From: Lachnospiraceae bacterium
GTDB lineage: Bacteria > Bacillota > Clostridia > Lachnospirales > Lachnospiraceae
Length of the DNA stretch: 36,062 nucleotides
NCBI GenBank assembly: GCA_017444015.1
Contig: JAFSXN010000036.1
Span: 1 to 36,062, forward strand
Reading direction: 5' to 3'
A model generated the notes under the pieces. It did not search any database. It was not told the DNA's origin and worked only from the letters and a program-made list of their open reading frames with translations. The position numbers and the translations under genes were made by a program. Shown one piece after another: positions 7,772 through 15,908 of the stretch (position 1 is the stretch's first letter; every line of letters begins with the position of its first letter).

Positions 7772-8731
7772 ATGTTTGATTTTGAGAAGCCGAAGATCGA
7801 GATCGTTGAGATCTCGGATGATAACAAGTACGGCAAGTTTGTTGTAGAGCCTCTGGAAAGAGGATATGGTATCACGCTCGGTAATTCCCTTCGAAGGATC
7901 ATGCTTTCTTCTCTGCCGGGAACAGCGGTAAGCCAGATCAAGATCGACGGTGTCCTGCATGAATTCAGCTCGATCCCCTATGTCAAGGAGGATGTGGCTG
8001 AGATTATTATGAATATCAAGAGCCTTGCGATCCGAAACGACAGCCAGTCTTCTAACGAAGTCAAGACTGCTGTGATCGATTTCGAGGGCGAGGGAGTCGT
8101 TACGGCGGCGGATATCCAGTGCGATCAGGATCTTGAGATCTTAAACAAGGATTTAAAGATCGCGACCTTAAACGGCGACAAGAACGCGAAGCTCTTTATC
8201 GAGCTGATGATCACCAACGGCCGCGGCTATCAGGGAGCGGACAAGAATAAGGGAGAGGATCTCCCCATCGGCATTATCGCGGTGGATTCGATCTATACTC
8301 CGGTCGAGCGTGTCAATATGTATGTTGAGAATACCCGTGTCGGCCAGATCACAGACTACGATAAGCTGACTTTAGAGGTCTATACCAACGGGACCCTTGG
8401 GCCGGACGAGGCGGTAAGCCTTGCGGCTAAGGTCTTAAGCGAGCATCTGTCCTTATTCATCGACCTTTCCGAAAACGCGAAGAACGCTGAAGTTATGGTC
8501 GTTAAGGAAGACGATAATAAGGAAAAGGTTATGGAGATGAGCATCGACGAGCTCGAGCTTTCGGTGCGTTCCTATAACTGTCTGAAGAGAGCGGGTATCA
8601 ATACGGTAGAAGAACTGACAAACAAGACGCCGGATGAGATGATGCGGGTCAGAAACCTCGGACGCAAGTCCTTAGAGGAGGTTCTTGCAAAGCTCAAGGA
8701 GCTTGGCCTGCAGCTGAACAACGGAGACTGA
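7772..8731 (+). CDS. rpoA: DNA-directed RNA polymerase alpha subunit
   Basis: Alpha nucleates RNA polymerase assembly and its C-terminal domain contacts promoter UP elements and activators. The 319-residue protein shows the N-terminal dimerisation domain ([29 protein letters not shown]), a charged linker near residues 235-250 ([10 protein letters not shown]), and the C-terminal helix-hairpin-helix domain ([35 protein letters not shown]). The start has AAGGGGG upstream. Its stop codon touches the first base of a predicted three-way junction before rplQ. Confidence 0.98.
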   Translation: MFDFEKPKIEIVEISDDNKYGKFVVEPLERGYGITLGNSLRRIMLSSLPGTAVSQIKIDGVLHEFSSIPYVKEDVAEIIMNIKSLAIRNDSQSSNEVKTAVIDFEGEGVVTAADIQCDQDLEILNKDLKIATLNGDKNAKLFIELMITNGRGYQGADKNKGEDLPIGIIAVDSIYTPVERVNMYVENTRVGQITDYDKLTLEVYTNGTLGPDEAVSLAAKVLSEHLSLFIDLSENAKNAEVMVVKEDDNKEKVMEMSIDELELSVRSYNCLKRAGINTVEELTNKTPDEMMRVRNLGRKSLEEVLAKLKELGLQLNNGD

Positions 8732-8806
8732 CACCGTTAATGATCGGCGGATGCAGCCTATCTGCCGGATAGCCTGACCCGTAAGACCAAAGAGCGGGGT
8801 CCGGTG
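8732..8806 (+). ncRNA. three-way junction RNA between rpoA and rplQ
   Basis: A closing stem pairs CACCG (8732-8736) with CGGTG (8802-8806). Inside, CGGCGGAT (8745-8752) pairs with ATCTGCCG (8760-8767), and GACCCG (8776-8781) pairs with CGGGGTC (8795-8801) with one bulged G. The fold begins on the base after the rpoA stop and ends 68 bp before rplQ. Most of the 143-bp gap is thus structured. The fold resembles cis-acting ribosomal-protein sites in layout only; no known motif is recognised. Confidence 0.6.
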
Positions 8807-8874
8807 CGATAACAGAGTTTCCTTCTGCGTAAGACTGATAAAGCGGCAGAGGGGCAGCCAGAACGGAGGAAAAA

Positions 8875-9411
8875 ATGGCAAAGTACAGAAAATTAGGAAG
8901 AACCAGCAGCCAGAGAAAGGCGCTGCTCAGAAACCAGGTAACCAGTCTTCTCTATCATGGAAAGATCGTTACGACCGAAGCAAAGGCCAAGGAGGTCCGT
9001 AAGATCGCTGAGCATCTGATCGCGATCGCCGTAAAGGAAAGAGATAATTACGAGACCGTTACGGTTCAGGCCAAGGTTCCGATGAAGGACAAGGACGGAA
9101 AGCGGATGAAGGAGACCGTGAACGGCAAGAAGGTCACGCAGTACCAGACGGTGGACAAGGAGATCAAAAAAGACTCTCCCTCAAGGCTCCACGCGAGACG
9201 GCAGATGCTTAAGGTCTTCTATCCCATCGCCGAGGTTCCCAGGGAGGCGCCCGGCAGGAAGAAAAATACCAGGCAGGTTGATATGGTAGCGAAGATGTTT
9301 GACGAGATCGCCCCGAAATATGCGAACCGGAACGGCGGATATACCAGGATCATCAAGGTTGGTCCCCGCAAAGGCGATGCGGCGATGGAGGTTATCATCG
9401 AATTAGTATAA
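8875..9411 (+). CDS. rplQ: 50S ribosomal protein L17 with clostridial insert
   Basis: L17 is a large-subunit protein near the exit tunnel. The N-terminus ([39 protein letters not shown]) is classic L17, and the C-terminal part ([25 protein letters not shown]) is too. At 178 residues it is about 50-60 longer than Bacillus or E. coli L17. The extra part, roughly residues 62-115 ([19 protein letters not shown] and following), is an insert often seen in clostridial L17. AGAACGGAGGA precedes the ATG. The next genes are the ECF transporter set. Confidence 0.97.
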   Translation: MAKYRKLGRTSSQRKALLRNQVTSLLYHGKIVTTEAKAKEVRKIAEHLIAIAVKERDNYETVTVQAKVPMKDKDGKRMKETVNGKKVTQYQTVDKEIKKDSPSRLHARRQMLKVFYPIAEVPREAPGRKKNTRQVDMVAKMFDEIAPKYANRNGGYTRIIKVGPRKGDAAMEVIIELV

Positions 9412-9416
9412 GAAGG

Positions 9417-9451
9417 AAGAGCCGGATCCGGGAGGATGCGGCTTTTCTTAA
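9417..9451 (+). terminator. weak terminator or attenuator after rplQ
   Basis: AAGAGCCG (9417-9424) can pair with CGGCTTTT (9439-9446), followed by CTTAACTAAAA. The T-run is short and merges into the stem, so termination is probably partial, letting some transcription continue into ecfA1. The ecfA1 ATG at 9462 has no Shine-Dalgarno in the last 15 bases; the only GGGAGG (9430-9435) lies in the hairpin loop. Confidence 0.5.
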
Positions 9452-9461
9452 CTAAAAAATT

Positions 9462-10313
9462 ATGAGTATCATTGAAGCAAAGGACCTGAATTTCGATTAT
9501 ATCAGACGGGACAAGGAGGGCGAGGCCACCGGCTTTGTACGGGCGGTAGATTCGGTAGACCTGGTCATTGAACAGGGGGACTTTATCGCGATCTTAGGGC
9601 ACAACGGATCGGGGAAGTCGACGCTTGCGAAGCATATGAACGCGATCCTCTATCCGACCGAGGGAGTGATCTACGTAGACGGCATGGATACCTGCGACCA
9701 GGATAAGCTCTGGGATATCCGCCAGACTACCGGTATGGTCTTTCAGAATCCCGACAACCAGATCATCGGGACTGTGGTCGAGGAGGACGTGGGCTTCGGT
9801 CCGGAGAATATGGGAGTTCCCTCGAAGGAAATCCGGGAGCGGGTAGAAGAGAGTCTGAAGGCGGTAGGGATGTATGAATACCGGGCCCATTCTCCGAACA
9901 AGCTGTCCGGCGGACAGAAGCAGCGGGTCGCGATCGCGGGAGTCCTTGCGATGCACCCGAAATGTATCGTCCTCGACGAACCTACGGCGATGCTGGATCC
10001 CAAGGGGAGACGGGAAGTCATCCGGGCGGCGAGAGCCTTGAACGATGTCGAAAAAATAACAGTGATATTGATCACCCATTATATGGAAGAGGTGATCTAT
10101 GCGAACAAGGTCTTTGTCATGGACCAGGGAAAGATCGTTATGAGCGGTTCACCGAAGGAGGTCTTTTCCAGAGTAGAGGAGCTGAAGGAGATCAGGCTTG
10201 CCATTCCGCAGGTCACGGAGTTGGCGTATGAGCTGAGGCAGGCAGGGATCCCGCTGCCTCCTGGGATTCTGTCCGAGGAAGAGCTGGTAGAGGAGCTATG
10301 TCGATCATTGTAA
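9462..10313 (+). CDS. ecfA1: ECF transporter ATPase EcfA1
   Basis: This is one of two ATPases that power group II energy-coupling factor vitamin transporters. The 283-residue protein has Walker [10 protein letters not shown] (46-54), the Q-loop VFQNPDNQ, the signature [13 protein letters not shown] and Walker [13 protein letters not shown]. The N-terminal [16 protein letters not shown] and the FGPENMG region fit the ECF class. It overlaps ecfA2 by 16 bp. The substrate-binding S component is not in this window, as expected for a shared module. The start lacks a nearby ribosome binding site, which is odd for the first gene of the module. Confidence 0.95.
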   Translation: MSIIEAKDLNFDYIRRDKEGEATGFVRAVDSVDLVIEQGDFIAILGHNGSGKSTLAKHMNAILYPTEGVIYVDGMDTCDQDKLWDIRQTTGMVFQNPDNQIIGTVVEEDVGFGPENMGVPSKEIRERVEESLKAVGMYEYRAHSPNKLSGGQKQRVAIAGVLAMHPKCIVLDEPTAMLDPKGRREVIRAARALNDVEKITVILITHYMEEVIYANKVFVMDQGKIVMSGSPKEVFSRVEELKEIRLAIPQVTELAYELRQAGIPLPPGILSEEELVEELCRSL

Positions 10314-11152
10314 ATCATCTTTCCTATATATATAGTAAGGCGACCGCCTATGAGAAGCAGGCTCTGAAGGACGTCAGCTTTCAGATCGAAGACGGCGAGT
10401 TTGTGGGCCTTCTCGGGGCTACCGGCTCCGGAAAATCAACGTTAGTACAGCACCTGAACGGCCTTCTTACGCCCTCGGAGGGCAGCATCTACTATAACGG
10501 CGAAGATATCTTTGAGAAGGATTATGACCGCAGGACCCTTCGGGGGAAGGTCGGTCTGGTCTTTCAGTATCCGGAGCATCAGTTGTTTGAGGTAGACGTT
10601 TTTACCGATGTCTGCTTCGGACCGAAGAACCTTGGCCTTACAAAGTCCGAATGCGAGCTACGGGCCTATGAAGCTCTGAAAATGGTAGGCCTTTCGGACG
10701 ATGATTTCTATGTTTCTCCTTTCGACCTCTCCGGGGGCGAGAAAAGAAGAGCAGCCATCGCGGGAGTCCTTGCTATGCATCCGGAGGTTTTGATCCTTGA
10801 TGAGCCAACGGCAGGCCTGGATCCGAAAGGGCGGGAGGAAATCCTGTCTCTGATCCGAAAGGTCCGGGAGGAGAGCGGGATGACGGTGATCCTCGTTTCC
10901 CACAGCATGGACGATGTCGCGGAGAATACGGAGCGTTTGCTTGTTATGAGCAAAGGGGAGCTGGTCTTTGACGATACTCCGCGAAACGTTTTCAGGGAGT
11001 ACGAGACCCTTGTTTCCATCGGGCTTGATATCCCGCAGGTCACAAAGGTCCTTTGGAGCCTCAGAAAGAGAGGGATCCCGGTTTCGACGGAGGCGATCAC
11101 GTTAACGGAGGCAAAGGCCGAGATCTTAAGAGCCGCAGGGAGGATGGGATGA
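10298..11152 (+). CDS. ecfA2: ECF transporter ATPase EcfA2
   Basis: This second ATPase pairs with EcfA1 on the inner face of EcfT. The 284-residue protein has Walker [11 protein letters not shown]-loop [11 protein letters not shown], signature [13 protein letters not shown], Walker [13 protein letters not shown] and the H-loop SHSMDD. The start overlaps ecfA1 by 16 bp and GAAGAGCTGGTAGAGGAG lies upstream inside ecfA1. Its stop overlaps the ecfT start as ATGA. The arrangement A1-A2-T after rplQ is conserved across Firmicutes. Confidence 0.95.
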   Translation: MSIIVNHLSYIYSKATAYEKQALKDVSFQIEDGEFVGLLGATGSGKSTLVQHLNGLLTPSEGSIYYNGEDIFEKDYDRRTLRGKVGLVFQYPEHQLFEVDVFTDVCFGPKNLGLTKSECELRAYEALKMVGLSDDDFYVSPFDLSGGEKRRAAIAGVLAMHPEVLILDEPTAGLDPKGREEILSLIRKVREESGMTVILVSHSMDDVAENTERLLVMSKGELVFDDTPRNVFREYETLVSIGLDIPQVTKVLWSLRKRGIPVSTEAITLTEAKAEILRAAGRMG

Positions 11153-11949
11153 GGGAGATCACCTTAGGCCAGTACTATCCGGCTGATTCCGTTCTGCATA
11201 AACTGGACCCCAGGGTCAAGCTGTTCGGGACGTTTTTATTCATTATTTCGTTATTTATCGTTGAAAGCATTCCGGGATATCTCTTTTCGGGACTCTTTCT
11301 GCTTGCCATGATCCTTGCGTCAAAGGTCCCCTTTTCCTTTATGGTCCGGGGACTTCGGGCGGTCGTCATCCTGATCGTGATCACTGTGGTCTTTGATCTG
11401 TTTCTGACTCCGGGAGAGGCGCTAGTGACCTTCGGTATCTTTACGATCACAAAGGAGGGCGTGAGGTTTGCGATCAAGATGGTGGTCCGCCTCTGCTTCC
11501 TGATCCTCGGCTCCTCGATCATGACCCTTACGACAACGCCGAATGAACTGACAGACGGTCTGGAGAAGGGGCTTTCGTGGCTGAAGATTTTTAAAGTGCC
11601 GGTCCATGAGATCGCGATGATGATGTCGATCGCGCTGTCCTTTATTCCGATCCTCGTCGAAGAGACGGACCGGATCATGAAGGCGCAGATGGCAAGAGGC
11701 GCGGATTTTGAGAGCGGAAATATCATAAAAAAGGTAAAGGCTATGGTGCCGCTTTTGGTACCTCTGTTCGTGTCGGCCTTCCGTCGGGCGAACGATCTGG
11801 CCCTTGCCATGGAGGCGAGATGCTATCACGGAGGCGACGGACGGACGAAGATGAAGCCTCTTGTATACAAAAGGAGAGACAGGATCGCGTACGCTCTGCT
11901 GTTCCTGTTCTTTGCGGGAATCATTCTGATCAGGGGGTTCTTCGGGTGA
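11149..11949 (+). CDS. ecfT: ECF transporter transmembrane protein EcfT
   Basis: EcfT is the membrane scaffold that couples the two ATPases to exchangeable vitamin-binding subunits. The 266-residue protein starts [24 protein letters not shown], a classic EcfT opening, and has about five to six membrane helices. Two coupling-helix motifs with A-R-G are expected; QMARGADF is clearly present. The ATG at 11149 overlaps the ecfA2 stop (ATGA) and has GGGAGGATGGG upstream. An in-frame ATG at 11053 lies within ecfA2 and is rejected. The stop overlaps the truA GTG start. Confidence 0.95.
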   Translation: MREITLGQYYPADSVLHKLDPRVKLFGTFLFIISLFIVESIPGYLFSGLFLLAMILASKVPFSFMVRGLRAVVILIVITVVFDLFLTPGEALVTFGIFTITKEGVRFAIKMVVRLCFLILGSSIMTLTTTPNELTDGLEKGLSWLKIFKVPVHEIAMMMSIALSFIPILVEETDRIMKAQMARGADFESGNIIKKVKAMVPLLVPLFVSAFRRANDLALAMEARCYHGGDGRTKMKPLVYKRRDRIAYALLFLFFAGIILIRGFFG

Positions 11950-12767
11950 AGAGACGGATATTGCTTCGGGTCGCCTTTGACGGGACAAATTACGCGGGCT
12001 GGCAGCTTCAGCCAAACGGCCTTACGATCGAGGAGGTCCTGAATCGGGAGCTTTCAAGGCTCTTAAAGGAGGAGATCCGGGTGATCGGAGCCTCGCGGAC
12101 GGACGCGGGAGTCCATGCCGAAGGCGCGGTCTGCGTCTTTGATACGGAATCGGGCATTCCCGGAGATAAGTTCTGCTATGCCATCAATCAGAGTCTTCCG
12201 GAGGATATCCGCGCTATGGCTTCTAACGAGGTGGCTTTGGATTTTCATCCCAGGAAACGAGCCTCCATAAAGACCTATCGTTATCAGATCTATAATGATA
12301 CCTTTCTGCCGCCGTCAAAGCGGCTCTATTACCACCATGTCCACGGAAAACTGGATATCGAAGCCATGCAGCAGGCAGCGGGCTTTTTTCCGGGAGAACA
12401 TGATTTCAAGGCGTTTTCAAAGGAAAGAGAGGATCGGGCTGCGAGGGAAAAAAGAGCCCTTTCCGGGGAGACAACCGAGATCAATACCGTTCGGACGATC
12501 TACCGCTCGCAACTTTCCTCAGACGGTCCGGCCATCGAATATCTGATCAGCGGAAGCGGCTTCCTTTATAATATGGTCCGGATTATCGCGGGGACCCTGA
12601 TCGATGTCGGACAGGGAAGGATCGCGTGGGACTCGATTCCTGAGATCTTAGAGAGGAGAGACCGGGGGAGGGCCGGCCAGACCGCTCCGGCCAAGGGGCT
12701 GTGTTTAATGAATTGTGACTATAATGTTGCCATAAAGACGGAAATAAAGTATAATCAAGACAGATAG
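11946..12767 (+). CDS. truA: tRNA pseudouridine(38-40) synthase TruA
   Basis: TruA modifies uridines 38-40 in the tRNA anticodon arm. The 273-residue protein has the opening RILLRVAFDGTNYAGWQ, the catalytic-site motif ASRTDAGVHAEG with the essential Asp, and the later GSGFLYNMVRIIAGTLIDVG. The start is GTG at 11946, overlapping the ecfT stop; this gives the normal N-terminus, whereas an in-frame ATG at 11820 would lie deep in ecfT. In most relatives rplM-rpsI follow at once, but here about 3 kb of accessory DNA intervenes. Confidence 0.96.
   Translation: MKRRILLRVAFDGTNYAGWQLQPNGLTIEEVLNRELSRLLKEEIRVIGASRTDAGVHAEGAVCVFDTESGIPGDKFCYAINQSLPEDIRAMASNEVALDFHPRKRASIKTYRYQIYNDTFLPPSKRLYYHHVHGKLDIEAMQQAAGFFPGEHDFKAFSKEREDRAAREKRALSGETTEINTVRTIYRSQLSSDGPAIEYLISGSGFLYNMVRIIAGTLIDVGQGRIAWDSIPEILERRDRGRAGQTAPAKGLCLMNCDYNVAIKTEIKYNQDR
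12727..12755 (+). promoter_or_regulatory. sigma-A-type promoter inside the truA 3' end
   Basis: TTGCCA (12727-12732) and TATAAT (12750-12755) are separated by exactly 17 bases. Transcription would start near 12762 and read into the HicA remnant, hicB and possibly the diguanylate cyclase. It lies in truA coding sequence, near its last codons. Seen in sequence; activity is inferred. Confidence 0.6.
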
Positions 12768-12774
12768 TGCTATT

Positions 12775-12873
12775 ATGAATAAAAAAGTATATGAAACCAT
12801 AATGTCCGGGCAGCCCAGGGGTTCCAAGGCTAAAGCATATCAGGTGGCGCAGTTCAGAGAGGTAATGAAATGA
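12775..12873 (+). pseudogene. hicA: HicA toxin remnant with internal deletion
   Basis: This 32-codon frame reads MNKKVYETIMSG and then QPRGSKAKAYQVAQFREVMK. From memory of clostridial HicA-like toxins, the first part matches the N-terminus and the second the C-terminus (an NLQP-x-GSKAKxYQV-x-Q-x-RE ending). The middle of about 40-50 residues, which holds the double-stranded-RNA-binding core and the catalytic GSHH-type histidine, is missing, and the junction stays in frame. It overlaps hicB by ATGA as in intact hicAB operons. The toxin must be inactive if this reading is right. It could instead be a real tiny protein. Confidence 0.65.
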
Positions 12874-13082
12874 ATTTTGACGACTATTGTATAGAAGTGT
12901 GGTACAGCCAGATTGATGAGGCTTTTTTAGCCCAAATACGGGAAATCCAGGGATGTGTAGCAGATGGGAAGACACGGGAAGATGCCATAAAAGAGCTGCG
13001 CATCGTATTTGATCTGATTACTGATGTGATGCAGGAGAAGGGTACACCGATTCCGGCACCCCGGAAACGTGAGATAGCATAA
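12870..13082 (+). CDS. hicB: HicB-like antitoxin
   Basis: The 70-residue protein has the HicB partial RNase-H-like fold: YCIEVWYSQIDEAFLAQIREIQGCVADGKTREDAIKELRIVFDLITDVMQEKGTPIP is the usual pattern of a strand pair, a C-x-A-D-G turn and an amphipathic helix ending in a proline-rich tail. No C-terminal DNA-binding domain is present. It overlaps the HicA remnant by 4 bp, the arrangement of a hicAB operon, so it is now an orphan antitoxin. It could neutralise other HicA toxins or be decaying. The GGDEF gene begins 12 bp after it. Confidence 0.8.
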   Translation: MNFDDYCIEVWYSQIDEAFLAQIREIQGCVADGKTREDAIKELRIVFDLITDVMQEKGTPIPAPRKREIA

Positions 13083-13094
13083 CAGGGTATCGGT

Positions 13095-14246
13095 ATGAAA
13101 TATAAAAGTCTGAATCATTATGGTTACGACAAGAGCCGCTACGATGACTGTATTGATCTGATCCACGATACGAATTACAATCATATCCTGATCATCAATA
13201 CCTGGTTTATGATCTTAGCTATCGTTTTTATGGTCTTTTCCAGACTGAACCGGTTCGGCGTGGACAAGCGGCATTTCAGACTGTATCTGGTCTTTACTGT
13301 CATTTCTCTGCTCTTTGAGGTGGCGCTGATTGTTTTCAAACCGATCGCGGTGCGCTTTGCCCAGCTCTTCACCCATCTGAATATCCTGATGTTAATGATC
13401 TTCAGTATCTTTGCTTCGGTGGCCCAGCCCTATCTTGCGGCGACCATGTATCTGGTACTGGTCGTTCTGGTCGCTGTGACCTATATCGATACGATGCTGA
13501 GCATGACCATTGTACTGATCCTTTACAGCTGCACCTTCCTTTATACCTCGAACCTGAAGAAGCCGGTATCCATCGCCCAGCTGGATTTCTATAACGTTAC
13601 CGTTTTTCTGATCTTAGCCATTGTCATGCACTTTACCTTCCAGAGGGCAAAGATGCAGGAATTTTATACGCTGCAAAAGAATATCCAGATCCAGCGGGAT
13701 CTTGAGATCCGTTCCAGCTTTGATACCCTGACCAATCTTTTGAACCGGGCGAGGTTCTTTTCTGTCGCCGGAGAAGTGGTCCGGGGGTACGACGGTACGG
13801 AATTTATCGCGGCCTGTCTTCTGGACCTCGACAGCTTTAAGCAGATCAACGACAAGCTGGGGCATCAGATGGGCGACAAGGCGATCCAGGTCACCGGAAG
13901 CATCATCGCGGAGACCCTCTCCATTGATATGATGGAAAAATGGTCGTTTACGGAGCGGGCTGTACGGGACAGGCTGAGCTTTGCGGGAAGGCTTGGGGGC
14001 GATGAATTTATTATGATCGTCCGCGGAAGAGAGAAGGAGGAGATCAAAAAGCTCCTGGAGACTATATTGAAGAGGCTCAATGAGGTTCGAATCGGAGGGC
14101 TGAAGGGGATCCACGGGTCCTTTGGCGTAACGGAGATCCGAAGCTCTGACCGGGATATGGACAGTGCCTATAACCGGGCGGACGATGCGCTGTATGAAAG
14201 CAAACGGGCCGGGAAGAATCGAATAACGTTTGACGGGGGAAATTAA
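13095..14246 (+). CDS. membrane diguanylate cyclase (GGDEF)
   Basis: This protein should make cyclic di-GMP from two GTP. The 383-residue product has about five to six membrane helices in residues 32-185 and a GGDEF domain from about 210 to 380. The GTP-binding motif DLDSFKQINDKLGH and the active-site GGDEF (301-305) are intact. The residues five before GGDEF do not form an RxxD inhibitory site, so product feedback there is unlikely. A short extra segment (EKWSFTERAVRDRL) lies before GGDEF. The HD-GYP-like gene starts 2 bp downstream, making a likely signalling pair. No extracellular sensor domain is recognisable. Confidence 0.9.
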   Translation: MKYKSLNHYGYDKSRYDDCIDLIHDTNYNHILIINTWFMILAIVFMVFSRLNRFGVDKRHFRLYLVFTVISLLFEVALIVFKPIAVRFAQLFTHLNILMLMIFSIFASVAQPYLAATMYLVLVVLVAVTYIDTMLSMTIVLILYSCTFLYTSNLKKPVSIAQLDFYNVTVFLILAIVMHFTFQRAKMQEFYTLQKNIQIQRDLEIRSSFDTLTNLLNRARFFSVAGEVVRGYDGTEFIAACLLDLDSFKQINDKLGHQMGDKAIQVTGSIIAETLSIDMMEKWSFTERAVRDRLSFAGRLGGDEFIMIVRGREKEEIKKLLETILKRLNEVRIGGLKGIHGSFGVTEIRSSDRDMDSAYNRADDALYESKRAGKNRITFDGGN

Positions 14247-14248
14247 CT

Positions 14249-15184
14249 ATGCGAGTTGTTGAAAACGGATTGATCCTGTGCGGGATCATCCTGATGATCT
14301 ATAATACGCTGCAAGCGTTCCACTTTTTCAGCATCCAGAAGGATATCATCATAGACGGCGACGGAAAACAGAAGTATCTGCTGTACGGGGCCTATGCGGG
14401 AAGCCTTTTGCTCTGCGTGGTCTATATCATTACCATGTTTACGGGAGAAACGGATATCTGGGAGGGGATCATCCTCTTCATTACCCCGTTGGTCTATACG
14501 CTTCTCTTGCAGTGGTGCTTCTCCTCCATCAACGGCGTAAAGGGCAGGACAAGAGAGATCTCGGAGGCCCTGATCGGCGTTATCGAGGCTGGAGATACCA
14601 ATCTTGACGGGCATTCGATCCACGTTATGGATCTGACGATGCTGATCTACGACTATCTGCCGCTTGCCTATCAGAATCAGATCAAGCCGGAAAACCTCAG
14701 GTACGCGGCGCTTCTCCTGGATCTCGGAAAGCTCGGGATCCCGAGCCGGATCCTGAACAAGCCAGGGAAGCTCGAGGAAGCGGAGTGGGATCTGATGCGC
14801 AGGCACCCGGAGATCGGTGTCAAGGTCCTAAAGCCGGTGAAATCCTTTGAGCCGATCTCGGATTGGATCATGTACCATCACGAGCGAGTGGACGGCGGCG
14901 GATACTATCATCTGAAGGGGAACGAGATCCCGCTTGCGGCAAGGATCATCGCTGTGGCGGATACCTATTCCGCGATCGTTATGGTACGTTCCTATAAGCC
15001 TTCCCGGTCCTACGACGACGCGATGGCGGCTTTGAAGATCGCTGCCGGGACCCAGCTTGACAAGGAGCTTGTGGATATTTTCAGCGAGATCCCCCGGGAA
15101 AAGGTCGAGAAGTGTACAAAGCAGGTCAAGGAGAAGATGGAAGCCTTCCTGAACGAAGATTTCAGGGATGATGATGTATACTGA
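14249..15184 (+). CDS. membrane HD-GYP-like protein, degenerate
   Basis: The 311-residue protein has about three N-terminal membrane helices (residues 7-105), then an HD-GYP-like domain (120-280). HD-GYP proteins normally cleave cyclic di-GMP using a metal site. Conserved ligands HS (first His), RRHPEIG, YHHERVDGGGY and VAD are present. The core LLHDIGK motif reads LLLDLGK, with Leu157 in place of the first metal-binding His, and GYP reads GYY. It may therefore bind rather than hydrolyse the nucleotide, or be inactive. It sits 2 bp after the diguanylate cyclase, so the two probably act together. Confidence 0.82.
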   Translation: MRVVENGLILCGIILMIYNTLQAFHFFSIQKDIIIDGDGKQKYLLYGAYAGSLLLCVVYIITMFTGETDIWEGIILFITPLVYTLLLQWCFSSINGVKGRTREISEALIGVIEAGDTNLDGHSIHVMDLTMLIYDYLPLAYQNQIKPENLRYAALLLDLGKLGIPSRILNKPGKLEEAEWDLMRRHPEIGVKVLKPVKSFEPISDWIMYHHERVDGGGYYHLKGNEIPLAARIIAVADTYSAIVMVRSYKPSRSYDDAMAALKIAAGTQLDKELVDIFSEIPREKVEKCTKQVKEKMEAFLNEDFRDDDVY

Positions 15185-15204
15185 CAAAAGGAAAAGCAGC
15201 AAAG

Positions 15205-15318
15205 ATGTTTGACAGTCCGGGAGGGGAAATTCAGTTTTTACATCAGAGATCCATTGATGATGAAATAGTATCAGGACGACTAAGAGAGATGATGACATGG
15301 TTAGAGAAAAGGAAATAA
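15205..15318 (+). CDS. small ORF of unknown function, possible gene fragment
   Basis: A 37-codon frame starts at ATG 15205 with AAAAGGAAAAGC upstream and ends at 15316. The peptide contains IDDEIVSGRLREMMTWLEKRK, an amphipathic charged helix. I recognise no family. It overlaps the start of the broken gene at 15297, so it might be the end of a lost upstream partner such as a toxin. It may equally be chance. Confidence 0.35.
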   Translation: MFDSPGGEIQFLHQRSIDDEIVSGRLREMMTWLEKRK

Positions 15319-15596
15319 TTTGCCAGGAGGCGCTTCAGAGGGTTCTGGAAAAGGAATTTCCCAAGGCTCATTACGCTATAGGCAATTACAAGGAGGATGC
15401 GATTTGTCTGGAGTGGGATGGGAAAGAATGAGAGGTATATTATGGGTTTCGCAACCTGCATGACCAAAAAACCTTATATTCCACGATTGTTGAGGCGTGC
15501 ATTGGTATGATTAACAAATTGGCCCATACCAAAGACCTCAGCGCAAAGCTGAGAGATCTGTTTCTGGAACTTATCGTAGTTGACAAAATTGCATGA
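15297..15596 (+). pseudogene. small gene broken by one TGA stop, immunity-like
   Basis: The frame from ATG 15297 runs 44 codons to TGA at 15429-15431. It then continues open in the same frame for 54 more codons to 15596. Joined, it would give a 99-residue protein with CLEWDGKE-stop-EVYYGFRNLHD in the middle. A TGG-to-TGA change (Trp) would explain this and fits the local pattern. The composition is like small polymorphic-toxin immunity proteins (perhaps the Imm59 group), but I cannot confirm a family. It ends just before a terminator. Confidence 0.55.
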
Positions 15597-15607
15597 TTGA
15601 TCATAGG

Positions 15608-15652
15608 ACAAAAGAGTCAGAAGCCATGAGCGAGAGGGCTCTTTTGTTCTTT
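15608..15652 (+). terminator. terminator closing the accessory insertion
   Basis: ACAAAAGAG (15608-15616) pairs with CTCTTTTGT (15639-15647), followed by TCTTTA. The loop is 22 bases. It separates the insertion genes from the rplM promoter. Confidence 0.65.
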
Positions 15653-15688
15653 ATGGGTTTAGACGGGTTATATCTCTATATTTAGCGG

Positions 15689-15717
15689 TTGACAGCGCAA
15701 TTTGGCTGTAATATAAT
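15689..15717 (+). promoter_or_regulatory. consensus promoter of rplM-rpsI
   Basis: TTGACA (15689-15694) and TATAAT (15712-15717) are both perfect sigma-A boxes with a 17-bp spacer. Transcription should begin near 15724, giving a leader of about 185 bases before rplM. Confidence 0.85.
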
Positions 15718-15723
15718 TTGGAA

Positions 15724-15880
15724 CGTGGCGGTTTTCTGTTTATCTGTCAATTAGCCCCGACAGAAAAGGAAACGCCCGTAAGAAGAACCGTTATTCCCAG
15801 ACGGAACTTCTTTTGGCGGTAAAAACATACCGCGGTTATTTTCAGACAGGGGTTTGAAAAGAATCCCTGTGATTCGTTAC
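15724..15880 (+). promoter_or_regulatory. structured leader of rplM (L13-leader-like)
   Basis: The leader folds into successive stems. GGCG (15727-15730) pairs with CGCC (15773-15776) enclosing TTTTCTGT with ACAGAAAA (15732-15739 and 15760-15767). AAGAAG (15780-15785) pairs with CTTCTT (15807-15812), GCGGT with ACCGC (15816-15833), and CAGGG with CCCTG (15847-15868). An L13 autoregulatory leader before rplM is known in Firmicutes, so the same job is likely here, although I cannot match the conserved core by eye. Confidence 0.6.
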
Positions 15881-15908
15881 GTTTAATAAGTTTGTGAGGA
15901 GAAAAAGC

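Noticed and set aside
11053-11148. A longer start for EcfT.
   Set aside because: It would lie in ecfA2 in another frame; the ATGA overlap at 11149 with a good ribosome binding site gives the family N-terminus.
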